Assembly: GCA_015698045.1 (NCBI GenBank)
Contig: BLAL01000262.1
Span: forward strand, 1,056,501 to 1,120,500
Direction of reading: 5' to 3'
DNA length: 64,000 nt
DNA from: Rhizophagus clarus
Lineage: Eukaryota; Glomeromycota; Glomeromycetes; Glomerales; Glomeraceae
The first letter of the stretch is position 1. Each line of letters starts with the position of its first letter. The translations under genes were made by a program, and so were the position numbers. Of this stretch, positions 48,578 to 59,873 are shown piece by piece. Under the pieces are notes generated by a model that ran no database searches, had not been told where the DNA came from, and saw only the letters and a list, made by a program, of their open reading frames with translations.

Positions 48578-49411
48578 ATGAATTCTTCGTATAGTTTTCA
48601 ACCTAACACTCTTAACGTTGCTAATACTGCACAAGACATCCCAGTTGTTCTTAATGAAAATAGACCTCATGAATCTATTACAATGACTTCTATTACCACG
48701 CCACCTACCATGCCACGTAATGAAAATCAATTATTTCATAACAACAACATCCAAGCAATGTTACCTATTCATTCTTTGCAAACCACGCAAGACTATCGGG
48801 CGTCTTATCCATATTCATTAACTCATTATAAAGAAACAACCGTTATAAATGAATTTTCGTTCTTTTATAAACCATGCAATGATTTTCAAATGTATCATAT
48901 TGTTTGTGAAGAAATACCATTATCTTTTGAATTTGTTGCTCGGTTAATAAACAATCCCGACCCAATTCGTAGTGACAGAATTTATAGGTTTTATCACGAA
49001 CAGCCTGAAGTCAAAAAAATTTATCAAGTAACATGTAAAATGATCCCACATGAATTTGTTTTTCAGTTTCTAAACAAAATTATTTATAATATTCAATTCA
49101 CTAATGTTGAATACCAGGAGCAAGGATTTTCAGAGCTACATCAGGAAAATCTTAAATTTCATCTGAAAAGAGACTTAGTTCATTATTTGGTACCAAAAGA
49201 TATCTACGAAGATAATTACAATTTACAAAAGAGACTAGTTCAAGATTATTGCGATTATGAAAGTATGATGAATTCCAATACGGGTTCATTTGATAAGTTT
49301 CAACATCAGTCTTTTGCTTATCAACACGATAATAAATGTCGATTAGTTTGCTTACAAAACGATAAAAACGGTAGTGTTAATTATAATCAACGTTATTATA
49401 AAAATCCATAA
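48578..49411 (+). CDS. paralogue C: duplicated FY..CE repeat protein
   Basis: A 277-residue intronless ORF. I place the start at the ATG at 48578. The frame is open a few codons further up but only from a TTG. Residues 1-90 are polar and Asn/Thr/Pro-rich, with limited similarity to paralogue A (TTP..., NENQ, NIQ, SLQ, QD). Unit 1 (95-126) contains FFYKPCNDFQMYHIVCEEIP and unit 2 (138-170) contains RFYHEQPEVKKIYQVTCKMI. In unit 2 the usual CE is CK, the only change at that position among the intact copies. QENLKFHLKRDLVHYLVPK lies at 189-207. The nearby pseudogene at 36461 is most like this copy. Function not recognised. Confidence 0.85.
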   Translation: MNSSYSFQPNTLNVANTAQDIPVVLNENRPHESITMTSITTPPTMPRNENQLFHNNNIQAMLPIHSLQTTQDYRASYPYSLTHYKETTVINEFSFFYKPCNDFQMYHIVCEEIPLSFEFVARLINNPDPIRSDRIYRFYHEQPEVKKIYQVTCKMIPHEFVFQFLNKIIYNIQFTNVEYQEQGFSELHQENLKFHLKRDLVHYLVPKDIYEDNYNLQKRLVQDYCDYESMMNSNTGSFDKFQHQSFAYQHDNKCRLVCLQNDKNGSVNYNQRYYKNP

Positions 49412-50617
49412 ATCAGAGATATTATATAATGTGAAAATTAGAATTAGTGTTTTATTTAAGAAATTATTATTTTACATAACATTAAGTTATAGCCTCGTAA
49501 TTAATTAAGTTAATTAAGTTTATAAGTAATACATATGCACACGTGTAATTAATATATGACATTTCTTAAACGTAACGCTGATTTTTAAGAAAATTTAATT
49601 TTCAGAGGAGATTAATCTGTTATTATGTTACTACTATATTATATGCTTTTATATATGATAAATTATTATTTGGTGTGGAAATAAGCTATAATTTATATGC
49701 CCATAAGTATATGAAGTACTATGTATAATATTTTCTGGTTCGTCAATTAATATTTATATTTTAACATGAATAAATTTATATGGCTAAATAATTATTAATT
49801 TAGGAATTAGACAAATGAAAGCTCAAATACCTTAATAATAAGGTCACTGAATGAGAGCAAGTTTACCATCAAATAATCGAAATTTTATTTTCGGTTAAGT
49901 AAACATTTAATTAATCTCGATTCTTAATCCATCATATAATATACGTATTATATTATAGGAGATCAAGTTTCATGCTAATGGTTTCAGGTTTCATATTTCT
50001 CTTCAAAACTGATTTGTACAGTATTCATTTCGATTTAAAATAAGCTTCATCCGTGATGATGATGAAAGTATTAATTAAATAATAAAATAATTATTCAAAA
50101 AGTATTATGCTGAATTGTTTAGAAACCCTCGTTAATTCGTTTGCGCATCAAAAGCTCGATCGGTTGTTTTGTGAAGATCTATTCGTCTAATTCCATCAAA
50201 GTTCGGATTGAAACAAAAAAAAGCAAAGGCATTGAATCTATTAACTCTTAAACCGGTTAATTAACTCGTAGGCTTAGGAATGATGAAAACCCCAGAGTTT
50301 AGATTATAATTTGTATAATAATTTATATTTATTTCTTTTACAAGTTGTTATTTTTCGATGGCTTATTTTGGTATATATTATTTATAAAAATTTCTGTGAT
50401 AATATGCGAAAGTAATAATAATGCGATTGGTCGGTTCTAAGAGTATAATATATACAGTAGATGGGCGATAAATTTATTTTATACAATATAACAATACAGT
50501 AAAATATAAGAGATGGAAAATACGTACGAACGATATCATGTGATAGAATCGATTAAAATTTGACCAGAATTAAAAATATATTCTCTCGCATTCTTATGAG
50601 AAATTAAAAATGTATAT
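49412..50617. other. 3' flank of paralogue C, AT-rich
   Basis: No gene was seen. Confidence 0.45.
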
Positions 50618-50620
50618 TTG

Positions 50621-50776
50621 TAAAAAAGTAGATACGTTTTTTATACCGAAAGATACGGTTTGTATACGACGATACTGAAAAAACGTATTATGTGAGATAA
50701 GGAATTGTGCATTTTCCCGTATCTCTAAAATCTTTCAGTATAAAAAGTATAAAAACGCATCTACTTTTTTATGGGG
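50621..50776. mobile_element. 156-bp deletion derivative of the 28341 element family
   Basis: The arms TAAAAAAGTAGATACGTTTT and the inverted ACGCATCTACTTTTTTAT, then GGGG, define the element. TTG flanks both sides (50618-50620 and 50777-50779). GGAATTGTGCATTTTCCCGT near 50702 matches the right subterminal region of the 1.6-kb element (GGAATTGTGCAATTTTCCGT). The left terminal CCC appears lost. Confidence 0.7.
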
Positions 50777-50779
50777 TTG

Positions 50780-51679
50780 GCGTAAAATGATTAGATCACT
50801 TCTAAATTTATCCAATTGTCGTGCATAAATCATTCAAATGCATATATGATTTTGAAAGTAATCTAGACGTGAAAAGAATGTTACACTTCCTTTATTGCAT
50901 CATTTATTATCCGTTATGCTGTGTTATGATTGCAAGTACGTATATGACGAACGAATTATGCTCGTTCATATTCATAAGGCATATACACATACTTTTAAAT
51001 TGATTTCTGGCTTTTTATTGACTGAGAAAAATAATTAAAACATTGCGCCATTTTTTTTTTTTAAGTTAATTAATTTACTCATATGAATTTTCTACATATA
51101 TTTAAATTTAAATTTTAGCGTATTTTATAGATTATTAGCATAGAAGAAAAAAATGATTAAATTTTCATTTTTCTGACTAGAAAAAAATTATTTAGATGAA
51201 ATAAAAAATCACACGGTCAAATGATTTATTTTAAAAAATTGTATTCTTAATTTAGTAATATTTTATTTTACAACTGAAAATTTTTGGCATATAATTTATC
51301 TATCTATAAAATATTCTAAAATTTTACTATTTTATTTATTTATTTATTTATTTATTTTCAACGGATGATGATCAGATGACCATGTATACAGTATCAATCA
51401 TGTAACATTGTAACATTGTTCGGTGTGGTTTATATCTTTCTATAGCCCGAGCCTAAACAGGTAAGTAAAGAATTTATTAATGTTAAGTGATCAAAAAAAG
51501 GTAATATAGAATTAAATTTAATATTTCCATGTTCGTTATTATTTTTTTTTATTTGATGTGTAATTCGTGCCACATCAATGACATGTCATACAATAACAAT
51601 ATTGTTATACGGCCATCGTAATTAAGCCTTTTTTATTATACTTTCATGGCCTTGCATTATATAAACCAATGAATTGTAC
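50780..51679. other. AT-rich intergenic stretch
   Basis: No gene was seen. A TTTA microsatellite lies at 51330-51357. Confidence 0.45.
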
Positions 51680-51895
51680 CGTATAGCACTGCATATAGTA
51701 TCCCTCTTTTTTACTGGATACAAAAATTTTACCCTTGGTTAGTACATTCTGGTAACCTAAGCTTAGTTCTGGTAAAAATTATGTTGTACCCCCTCTTATA
51801 ATACCCGGTATCTCACAAAGTACCTCCGGGTATTATTCAATTTTTGAACCAGGACTTTTTGTTTAAGACCCAGGGTACTATATGCTGTGCTATGC
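51680..51895. mobile_element. 216-bp MITE-like foldback
   Basis: The terminal arms CGTATAGCACTGCATATAGT and, on the other strand, CGCATAGCACAGCATATAGT match at 17 of 20 positions. An internal hairpin pairs AATACCCGG with CCGGGTATT around 51801-51836. No coding capacity. Confidence 0.75.
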
Positions 51896-53819
51896 GCTAA
51901 ACACTAATTTATGTTTATGTTTATAATAATCGGATATTTAGATAATTTTATAATTAGCAATTATACTCTTTCAATAATATTATAAAAACGCTATATTGGG
52001 CACGATGTGCAAACAGCATAAATGATGGCCATACAAATATTATTAAATTGATATTATAAATTTAAAAAATGCAAATAGTTCAATGCGTATAAAATACTAT
52101 CACAAAAAAATTTAACTTTCAGCACAAATATAATGGAGATCGACTTAAAATACATAGTTTAGCTGTTAGACAATGATTAGAATTTACGCAAGAGCGTAGT
52201 AACGCATATGATCATTTCTTATCATGTGATATGTTAGAATTCATACAAGGCGTGATTTGATGTGTAGAATATTTTGCCCTTGGGTTTGTCTTTAAAAATC
52301 ATTGCTTTGAGAGGATTTTTCCAATTTGTTACATAGTACTAAGTCGTTTAATTAGATTACCATCTCAACATTCTACCAAAAACATATTAAAAATCAGGAC
52401 TGAAATTTTGCACGTCCCTTCCTTGTTATCATATTCTCCCGTCCTTTTAATAGTTAACCTTTTCATAATCTACATTATTAAAGGTCTGTATCAGCTTGGG
52501 ATTGAATAAGAAGAAAAAAAAATTCACCGCTATAAATATCATAATTTTGATTAGGCTTTGATTCATTATCTCAAGCACATCTATTGAGGTTTTTAATAAA
52601 TCATTTATTTTCTTGAAAAACCAAAACTTGCTTGCTTTATGTTATGCGATGAACACGATAAACATTACAAAAGAAGCATAGCTAATTGCTTCAAACTCAC
52701 TACATTCATAATATTTAGCAGTTGTTTGTTCTAACCATACGTGAAGATCAGCATTAATTATTGTCATAACATGATGATGATAGGAATTTTTTTCGAAGGT
52801 CAGCTTTATTGAAATAAAATAAATCGAATTCAAAAGATAATAAAAATAATTCATGTACTTTAAAAGCCTACAAGACCATAGAATTTTACAAACACGCTGT
52901 CCTAATAAGCTATAACACATGACACATGATTGATAATAAAATAAATAAAAAAATTCACGTCTCATCGATAAAATGCACGCCAAGAACTACCCGTTATTTG
53001 TATACGCTGGAAATGTATACGCTGGAATAGTTGTTTGCGCCCAACAACTGTAAACATATGGGCACAACTGCATTATGTAAAATTATTAATCGTTTAATGG
53101 TCGTGTAACAAATATGATGGTTACATCACCTTACCGATTTGTCGTTCTCAATAATCGTTATTATAGGTCTGCAATATTTATGTTCCATTATGTAACAATT
53201 GATAATGCGAGAAGCTTTCAAAAAATATAATTGTTACGAATTTATAAAAATATATAGGAGTTTTTATTAAAAGAATTAATTTTTTTTTTTTTTTTTTTGA
53301 AACTAGTGCCTTTATAACACTATCAATAAGATTTACTATTCGCACGTGGAAAATAATCGCTCCTTAGAATGTGTAGTATTAAAAATTTCTTGCAAAAATT
53401 ATTAATCTCATAATAAAAATAATAAAATTACATCATTTAAAATTTATTTAGGCATAAATATAATGTATATTAATAATAACCCTTACATATTTTACATTTC
53501 TAGATCATGATGAATAATGTATTTGATGAAGGAAAATTCAAAAAAAAAGGAGATGGCAAGTCACCCATAGATTTGGATAAGGGTTCAATTTTAAGTATTA
53601 TCTTCAAAAAAAAAATTTTTGTCGATAATTGTGTAAAGGCAGCTTTATTTTTTTTTTCGCAAAATCATAATAATAAAACCAATTTTTTAAACGAATTTGG
53701 TTAAACAAAATTTTTTATTATTGATTTTCATATACAAATGCTAGATCAATATAAAAAAAACTTCTGATAACCTTCTGATAACCAAAATTTAGAAGTGGTC
53801 TTCATTTAGTTAAAAGTTC
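51896..53819. other. AT-rich intergenic stretch
   Basis: No supported gene. A minus-strand ORF (52642-52965 from its first ATG, 107 residues) is rich in Tyr, Phe and Cys and matches nothing. A 65-residue ORF at 53507-53704 is Lys-rich with poly-A and poly-T coded runs and is probably chance. A TGTATACGCTGGAAA word is duplicated near 53000-53028. Confidence 0.4.
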
Positions 53820-53985
53820 GGGATACATGACAAAATTTGATGCCGACTGCGAGAACTTGTCGGGTTGCCGGTTGTCGACAAATAGAAAAATAAAAATAAA
53901 CACCGTGCGTGGATATAGTAACTACATGTATATTTTCCGATAAGCCGGCAACCTGAAAGTCTCATCAAATTTTGTCATGTGTCCC
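53820..53985. mobile_element. 166-bp MITE-like element with GGGAYACATGACAAAA ends
   Basis: The left arm GGGATACATGACAAAATTTG (then ATG) pairs with a right arm that reads GGGACACATGACAAAATTTG, then ATGAG, on the other strand. An inner GGTTGCCGG / CCGGCAACC pair follows. GC-richer than surroundings. Target duplication not obvious. Confidence 0.8.
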
Positions 53986-54901
53986 ATACATTATGAAATC
54001 AGCTGACCCGAGTTATTGAACGATTACAAATTAGTAATTATAATAAATGTGTTTTTTTCCTTGAAAATTCGAGTTTAGACCCAGGATATCGGGTCAAGCC
54101 ATACTCGGGTCGGGTTTAGGGTCTTGATTTTTTTCACTTAGGTAGGGTCGGATGAATATATCTTCAAAACCGACCCGACATGACCCGATTGGAGCACTGC
54201 TAGTTCCTTAATTTTTTACCTCACCTGATTGGAAAATGGCTACATATTTAAAAATTAAAATAATGGATAATGTTAATTTTGCAAGGATTCCGGAAAATAC
54301 ATATAGTGATAATATTCGGGCCAAGCCATTAGCTTTAACTGCAGTGATAAAGATTCAAAAAATTCTTATACGCGCAAATGCAAAAATTTGTGAAGTCATA
54401 CGTGCACTAAAGGTAAATGTGAAATACACAATTACAATTTAATGTTCGCGCTACCCAAAATTTATATCACTGGCTCAATGTAGAGATGGACAAAATAAAA
54501 ATTTTAGTTAAAATCTTGAAACTCAGAAATCAGAATCCTGATGGTACATTATTCCAACGCTCTAAATATCGAAAATCACGTTATAAATAATCCCGACACC
54601 TCAATATGAATTTCAAGATTTCTCATTTTGGTATTTTGGTTTTCGGGCTTATGAAGTTCAGAGCTATACTATTTCGGATTATAATTATTCAGTAATTTGA
54701 TTTTTCAGAATTTGGTATTTATACGCAAGATGTATGACTCATCTAGCAGAATTATAATGTCTGCGGTAACTTGTAATTTCTGGCCGGAGTTATCTAGAAA
54801 AGGAAATACGTGTGATCTTACAACAAAGTCCCAACGCCCAGAACCCCTAATATATGTTCGAACGTACAAAATCTCGAAAAATCATAACTGATCTTGAAAC
54901 A
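53986..54901. other. repeat-derived intergenic stretch
   Basis: At 54070-54200 the words GGGTCGGGT, ACCCGAC and GACCCGA recur, a degenerate GC-rich repeat. A 68-residue ORF at 54236-54442 (start ATG) is unsupported. Confidence 0.45.
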
Positions 54902-55816
54902 TCATTATTCCCGATATTCATTATCCCGACTCGGTTTTTATTAACTTTGTTTTAATTTTATATTATTATAGGCAATAATTTGTTAAAATTGATATTTTTT
55001 TTTTACTTATTATAATAATCTTTTTTTATTATTTGGAAAACACTTCGCAAAAATTAATGTATTAATTAATACTTAAAGCTATTAAAAATCAAAAATTGTT
55101 ATTGGATAAGTCGGGTGTAATGTTGTTATAAACGTAATTAAGGTTTTTTGTTAAATCGGGTAAGAGACAGATCATTATTGTATAAAATGGGTAATGATCT
55201 TATGATTCATTTTCAGGTTGTTCTTCTGTATATATTTTTAAGGGGTATTATATATATTATATAATCGACAAAAATGACAAAAAAAATTAATTTTTACTTT
55301 GAAAAAAAAATGCAAGTCGAAAGTTCTAAAATGATTTTTCCTAATTTATAGTGTTTTTTACCGACAATGATTATAATTCTGTTGATTTTGATTTTCTTGA
55401 ATATGACTTAGTTGAAAAGTTAGATGAAATAAATACGAAGAAAATGGAAAAAAATGAAGATATTTTGTTTGCATTGGAAGGGAAAATTTAATAATTTTAA
55501 TAAAATTGGTTCATAAATTAATAACTAACTGGTTATTTTTATTTTGGGTAACGTATATTGGAATTTGGAAAGATTTAAGGTTACTAATAAACTGGGTAAC
55601 GTTACTAGTAAAATTTTTTGGTTTAACTTGGGTAAAGGCCATAGTAATTTTTGAAATTTGAAAACAACCTATATAGTTTCTGGGGTCCTAAATTAACATA
55701 CTTTTAATATTAGCAATTTAATAAATAATATTCTGCACTTGACATTAGAATAATAATGTCAGGATAATAAATGTCAGGATAATAGGTGTCGAGATAATGA
55801 ATGTCGGAAATAATGA
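54902..55816. repeat. long-range inverted repeat with 15-bp tandem array
   Basis: CATTATTCCCGATATTCATT, then ATCCCGAC at 54902-54930, is the near reverse complement of GTCGAGATAATGAATGTCGG, then AAATAATG at 55788-55816. The right arm is part of a short tandem array (55755-55816) of ATGTCAGGATAATA-like units. It could be the ends of a foldback element of about 0.9 kb. No gene lies between the arms. Confidence 0.6.
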
Positions 55817-55941
55817 AGTTTTAGGATTTTGAAATTTCAGGATTATGATTTGTCGTACTATAACGGGATTCTGATCGTCGGTATTTTTGATGGTTCCCGA
55901 ATGCCAGATCCACCAATTCATCGCATTAGTGTAATTTATTT

Positions 55942-56689
55942 TTAAAATGGAAATCCATTAAAAAATTGATTTATAAATGGATCATTCACAACAGTTTGTT
56001 GTGGAATATTTATTATTCGACTCAAATTAATCATTATTGTATTTCGTTGTCTTATAAATCGGTTTCGCCTCCTTTGTTTAATCATTCGTAATCCAAATGT
56101 TTTCACATTATAAGTGAAGCGAGAAGAAGACCTAATAGGAGTGGAATGTGTGTGTATAGTTTTTTAAGAAAAGAAATTAAATATTTTCAGTCCATTCAAT
56201 TGTTCATTCAGTTGTAATAAACGAAATATTGTATGTTTAATATCAAATAACATCATACCTTAAGGAACTTACTTGATGCAATTGTTTCTTAAAGCCATCC
56301 TTGAACAGATGATGTTTGGGAATTGGTATTAATTGAAGTGATCTTGATCTAGGAAGAAATTTGATAGGATTATTTTCGGTCTTCCTCAACATCCTGGGGC
56401 CATGATTTACTAAGTGAATAGTAACAGAGAGAGGTAAATCTTCTTTAGCATAATGAATTAATATAGGTAAATTGCTTGTAAGGCATAATTTAACCTCTCG
56501 AAAAGCACAAATTCTGTCAACTTCAAACAAATCTTGATTGTGCATCCGAAAATACTTAAACAATAGTTGGATAAAATATTTTGATATTAGAACTTTTTTT
56601 GCAATTAATGGTTGAAGTGCATCCATATTAATAGAAACAATATCTAATTTTATCGCAGCGAATAACGGATTGTCAGTATATATTAAAAA
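55942..56689 (-). CDS. two-exon relative of the F-box-like/FFNG-tail protein, N-terminus missing
   Basis: Exon 1 (about 56259-56626 from the first ATG; similarity starts upstream near 56674, limited by a stop at 56690) encodes ALQPLIAKKVLISKYFIQLL. This aligns with VFQTLVSRNVTFSRYFVLRI in the 9566-10204 protein. Exon 2 (55942-56131) encodes KQRRRNRFIRQRN, then IPQQTVVNDPFINQFFNGFP plus F and a stop. It matches that protein's basic block and tail. The proposed intron is 56132-56258 (GTATGA...ATTAG), which keeps frame; a GTAAGT at 56272 is an alternative donor. From the ATG the product would be 185 residues. The F-box-like N-terminus is not found, so the gene is either truncated or has an unrecognised upstream exon. 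Confidence 0.6.
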
Positions 56690-56894
56690 CTATTTAGAAT
56701 CATTTTTTGTAGGTTTAATTTAGGAGGAGACTATATATTTGACATAATGTGATTATCAATTTTTTTAATTAGCACACCATTGAAGTTTGATAGAACATTA
56801 TTTTTAATGTGAACATTAATAAATGTGATATAAAAGGACAAATTTCAAAGTAAATTATCATTTTTTAAAATATGATATTAACAAATAAACTTAC

Positions 56895-56949
56895 GAAATT
56901 TTTAGGTTCAGCTGCACATTTATTCAATGGACAACAGATTATTTTATCG
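56895..56949 (-). other. orphan exon-like block encoding a Cys-rich peptide
   Basis: On the minus strand a block reads IICCPLNKCAAEPKNF and ends exactly at GTAAGTTTA, a consensus 5' splice site. The C-C-P-x3-C spacing could bind metal. No downstream exon was identified with confidence, and the block lies 5' of the FFNG-tail gene on the same strand, so it could belong to it or to another broken gene. Confidence 0.35.
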
Positions 56950-58966
56950 CCAAAAAAAAAGAATAATTATCAATAACATGTGAAAGAGATTTAATCTAAA
57001 GGTTCGGATGACAATTTTCATTTTTGATCATGGCCGTTCTTTTTTTCGATGAAATTCATTTAAATCACATGATCATTCCTTCTTTGGCTAACAAAGTTGT
57101 AATTTTATTTACCTTTTTTGGAGAATTTTTTATATTTAATGCTAAAATGAACATTCATACAATATAATATCTTTTAAAATGTTTCCGATTTTTTTTTTCC
57201 TATTTAGTCCAAAATAGAGAATTATTCAAAAGGACAATAGTCAAATTATCAACTATTATATTCAAAATGGGTATGATCCTCACATAATTTTACTGTTTTC
57301 GGTGTTCTCTTTGTAATAACCATACATCAACGAAGTCTTTATTTAACCAATAACCAATCGATATTCACTTCATTGTTTTACATTTTTGGAATTCTTTGAA
57401 AGTATTTATGCATAATCGTTAAACGAATTCTTATAAATATGATATTTATCCAAAATCGTAAATAAAGTACTCACGTGAATTTTTTTTTATCAAATATATT
57501 ACATTTACAAAATAATAAAATAGAGTAATTTTAGTTATTGTCATTCAACAGTTCAACGGAGTCATTCCGGAAATTTTAAGTAAAGATTATATATTAACTA
57601 ATAGTGATTGCTTGTCATACACCATTTCAAATGATATCTGGTGTATTTATAGTAATAAATAATTGACAGATCAAAAATTTTCGAAATATAATGGCTTTCA
57701 AATGAGTGAATACAAATCAACTAATGTACAGCACCATTGGTATTACCATTTAAGTTCATCTCTGAAGGTGACACGAGTAATTGACTGATTGTTTTAATTA
57801 TTTCAGGAAAAAAGGAACTACAAACTTATGAAACAGGGTGACCTTTCATAACTTTGTTTAGAAATTTAAATCATTTTAGTCACAATGTTGCTTTAAGACA
57901 CTCTTTGTCCCGAATCACCTGGCAGATGGATAGATCCGAAGGTCACGCGAATGAGAGACGGGTCAACCCAACCCGGTAACTACCCGTGATCCATATAAAG
58001 TCATTATTTATTTCTTAAAAATTGTAAACATTTATGATTATGTATTAATTTCTTTTATTACAAAACAGCTTTATTATCAAAAGACAAAATTAAATATTAT
58101 TGATTCCAAACTTTACAATACAAAGTAATTCAACACCCGAGCGGATGACCCGGGTTATAGCCAACCTGCATCGATAGGCTCGATCAATGTTTTTAATTCT
58201 GGACAAATTATAATATCGGCCGAAATTTGAAGTTTTCGAATTTTAATTTCAAAACTTAATTTCCCTTATCGATTCACATGTATCTGATACCAGAATAACA
58301 AAGTCCCAAAAAAATGAACCGTTAGAAACAGTTCACTAAAAAAAAAAAAAAATAAAAAAAAATTAGTAACTGTTTTTGAAAAAACAAAGGCGGAATAATG
58401 AAAGAAAAAAAAACATCATACGCACCGAATTCCTGCGTTCTGAGAGTCGAAGAGTCGCTTAAAAGATAAAAAGGAACGAAATGTTAGTAATCGTTCCTTA
58501 TACTTCATAAAACGCATTCAAAAGCTAATAAATTTATTATTTAATAACACATTTCACAAATCCATTTAGTAATTTTATCCACTACAAGATGAATATATGA
58601 CTTTAACAATTTATTATTGTCATTTTAATTTGCTTAAATAAATTTCAAAGTGGACAAAGCGGAGTAGTATCACGTGATCTCTGTAAAATTCACGTATGTA
58701 GAAAACATCTCAATAGCATATTTAGTTCTGATGTATTTATGTATGAATTTTAACAAATAAGCAGGAAATTTTTTAGAAGAGCAGAATATATATATTTAAC
58801 GTTAGAATCATCCTAATAAAAAAAAAAAAGAAAACTTGTAAGTTTATTAAATCGGACTTATCTTTATACGATCATTTAAAATGCGTCCTTAGTCCTTAAG
58901 TACTGAATATTATTCAGAGGTTGAAAGATTAATCTACAAGAAGTTTACCGATAATATAAAAAATAT
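56950..58966. other. intergenic stretch with a GC-rich repeat and a MITE relic
   Basis: A GC-rich patch at 57906-58000 (CGGGTCAACCCAACCCGG and ACCCGTGATCC) and a related one at 58136-58175 (ACCCGAGCGGATGACCCGGG) look like a dispersed repeat pair. GGACAAAGCGGAGTAGTATC, then ACGTGAT at 58653 resembles one end of the 17795-17981 MITE. No gene was seen. Confidence 0.5.
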
Positions 58967-58970
58967 TTAA

Positions 58971-59407
58971 TTCGTGATCCGCGTAAAAAGTAGAGAATTT
59001 AATTATTAAAAACCGGGGTTAAAGTTATATATAGTAGTATATAATAGCGCGGAATCTGAAGACGCGGCAAATTAAAGTACTAATTTTTTAAATATAATGT
59101 AAAAACTAAAACCATCAGCAAAGTCCAATAAAATTTTCAATCATTAGAAATAACTTTCCTATGAGCCCAAAAGTAAAAACCCATTATTCGCAACGTTAAA
59201 AATAAGGCTTTTTTTTCTTTTAAGCTCATAAGTAAGTCATTTTTAGTGCTCAAAAAAATTTACCGGTCTTTCAATAAAAATTAACCAATAAACTTAGTTT
59301 TTATAACAATTAGTACTTTGGTTTGCCGTGACGTCAGATTCCGCACTATTACATAATTAGCCCCGATTTTCAATATAGGACTCTCTACTTTATATACGGA
59401 TCACGAA
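58971..59407. mobile_element. 437-bp foldback element with TTAA target duplication
   Basis: The two arms are similar over more than 100 bp. They begin TTCGTGATCCGCGTAAAAAG on the left and TTCGTGATCCGTATATAAAG on the opposite strand at the right. Both then pass through AGTAGAGA, CGGGG, GCGGAATCTGA, CGGCAAA and AAAGTACTAATT. TTAA occurs immediately outside both ends (58967-58970 and 59408-59411). TTAA duplication suggests piggyBac-type mobilisation, but the terminus does not begin CCC, so the class is uncertain. No protein is encoded. Confidence 0.85.
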
Positions 59408-59411
59408 TTAA

Positions 59412-59873
59412 TGGAAAATCATCGAAATATGACTATAGATGATCTATTATTTATAGTACATTATCATTTACGTGATCGTGAATTTATGACTAAGCAGATG
59501 TGCAAGACTTTTATAGTATTATTAATTCTTTTATTATTTATTTGTATTAAAAATCCGTAGATGAGTAAGATGACGAAATACAATATCTGAAAATTAAAAT
59601 TATGTTAATATCAAAAGATTTTTACTTGTCATTCTTTGAATTTCTTTTTCTACCTACTAAAAATTTAATTTGTTGATTAATTTTATTTTGATGTACTAAT
59701 CTGATTAATCAATTAATTTATCAAAATTAACTAAAAGAATGATATTTTCGGTTTCCCCTGACATTTTTTTTTTTTTACCATTGTTAGCATTATTATAAGA
59801 ACTATATTATTCGATTAATTCCAAACTCCCTTCTTTTCAAAATGTTTTTTTTTTTTTTTTACAAGAACTGCAA
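59412..59873. other. AT-rich intergenic stretch
   Basis: No gene was seen. Poly-T runs lie near 59766 and 59846. Confidence 0.5.

Noticed and set aside
52642-52983. 113-residue minus-strand ORF
   Set aside because: Begins at TTG, and from the first ATG is a Tyr/Phe/Cys-rich sequence with no recognised domain; no splice or family support.
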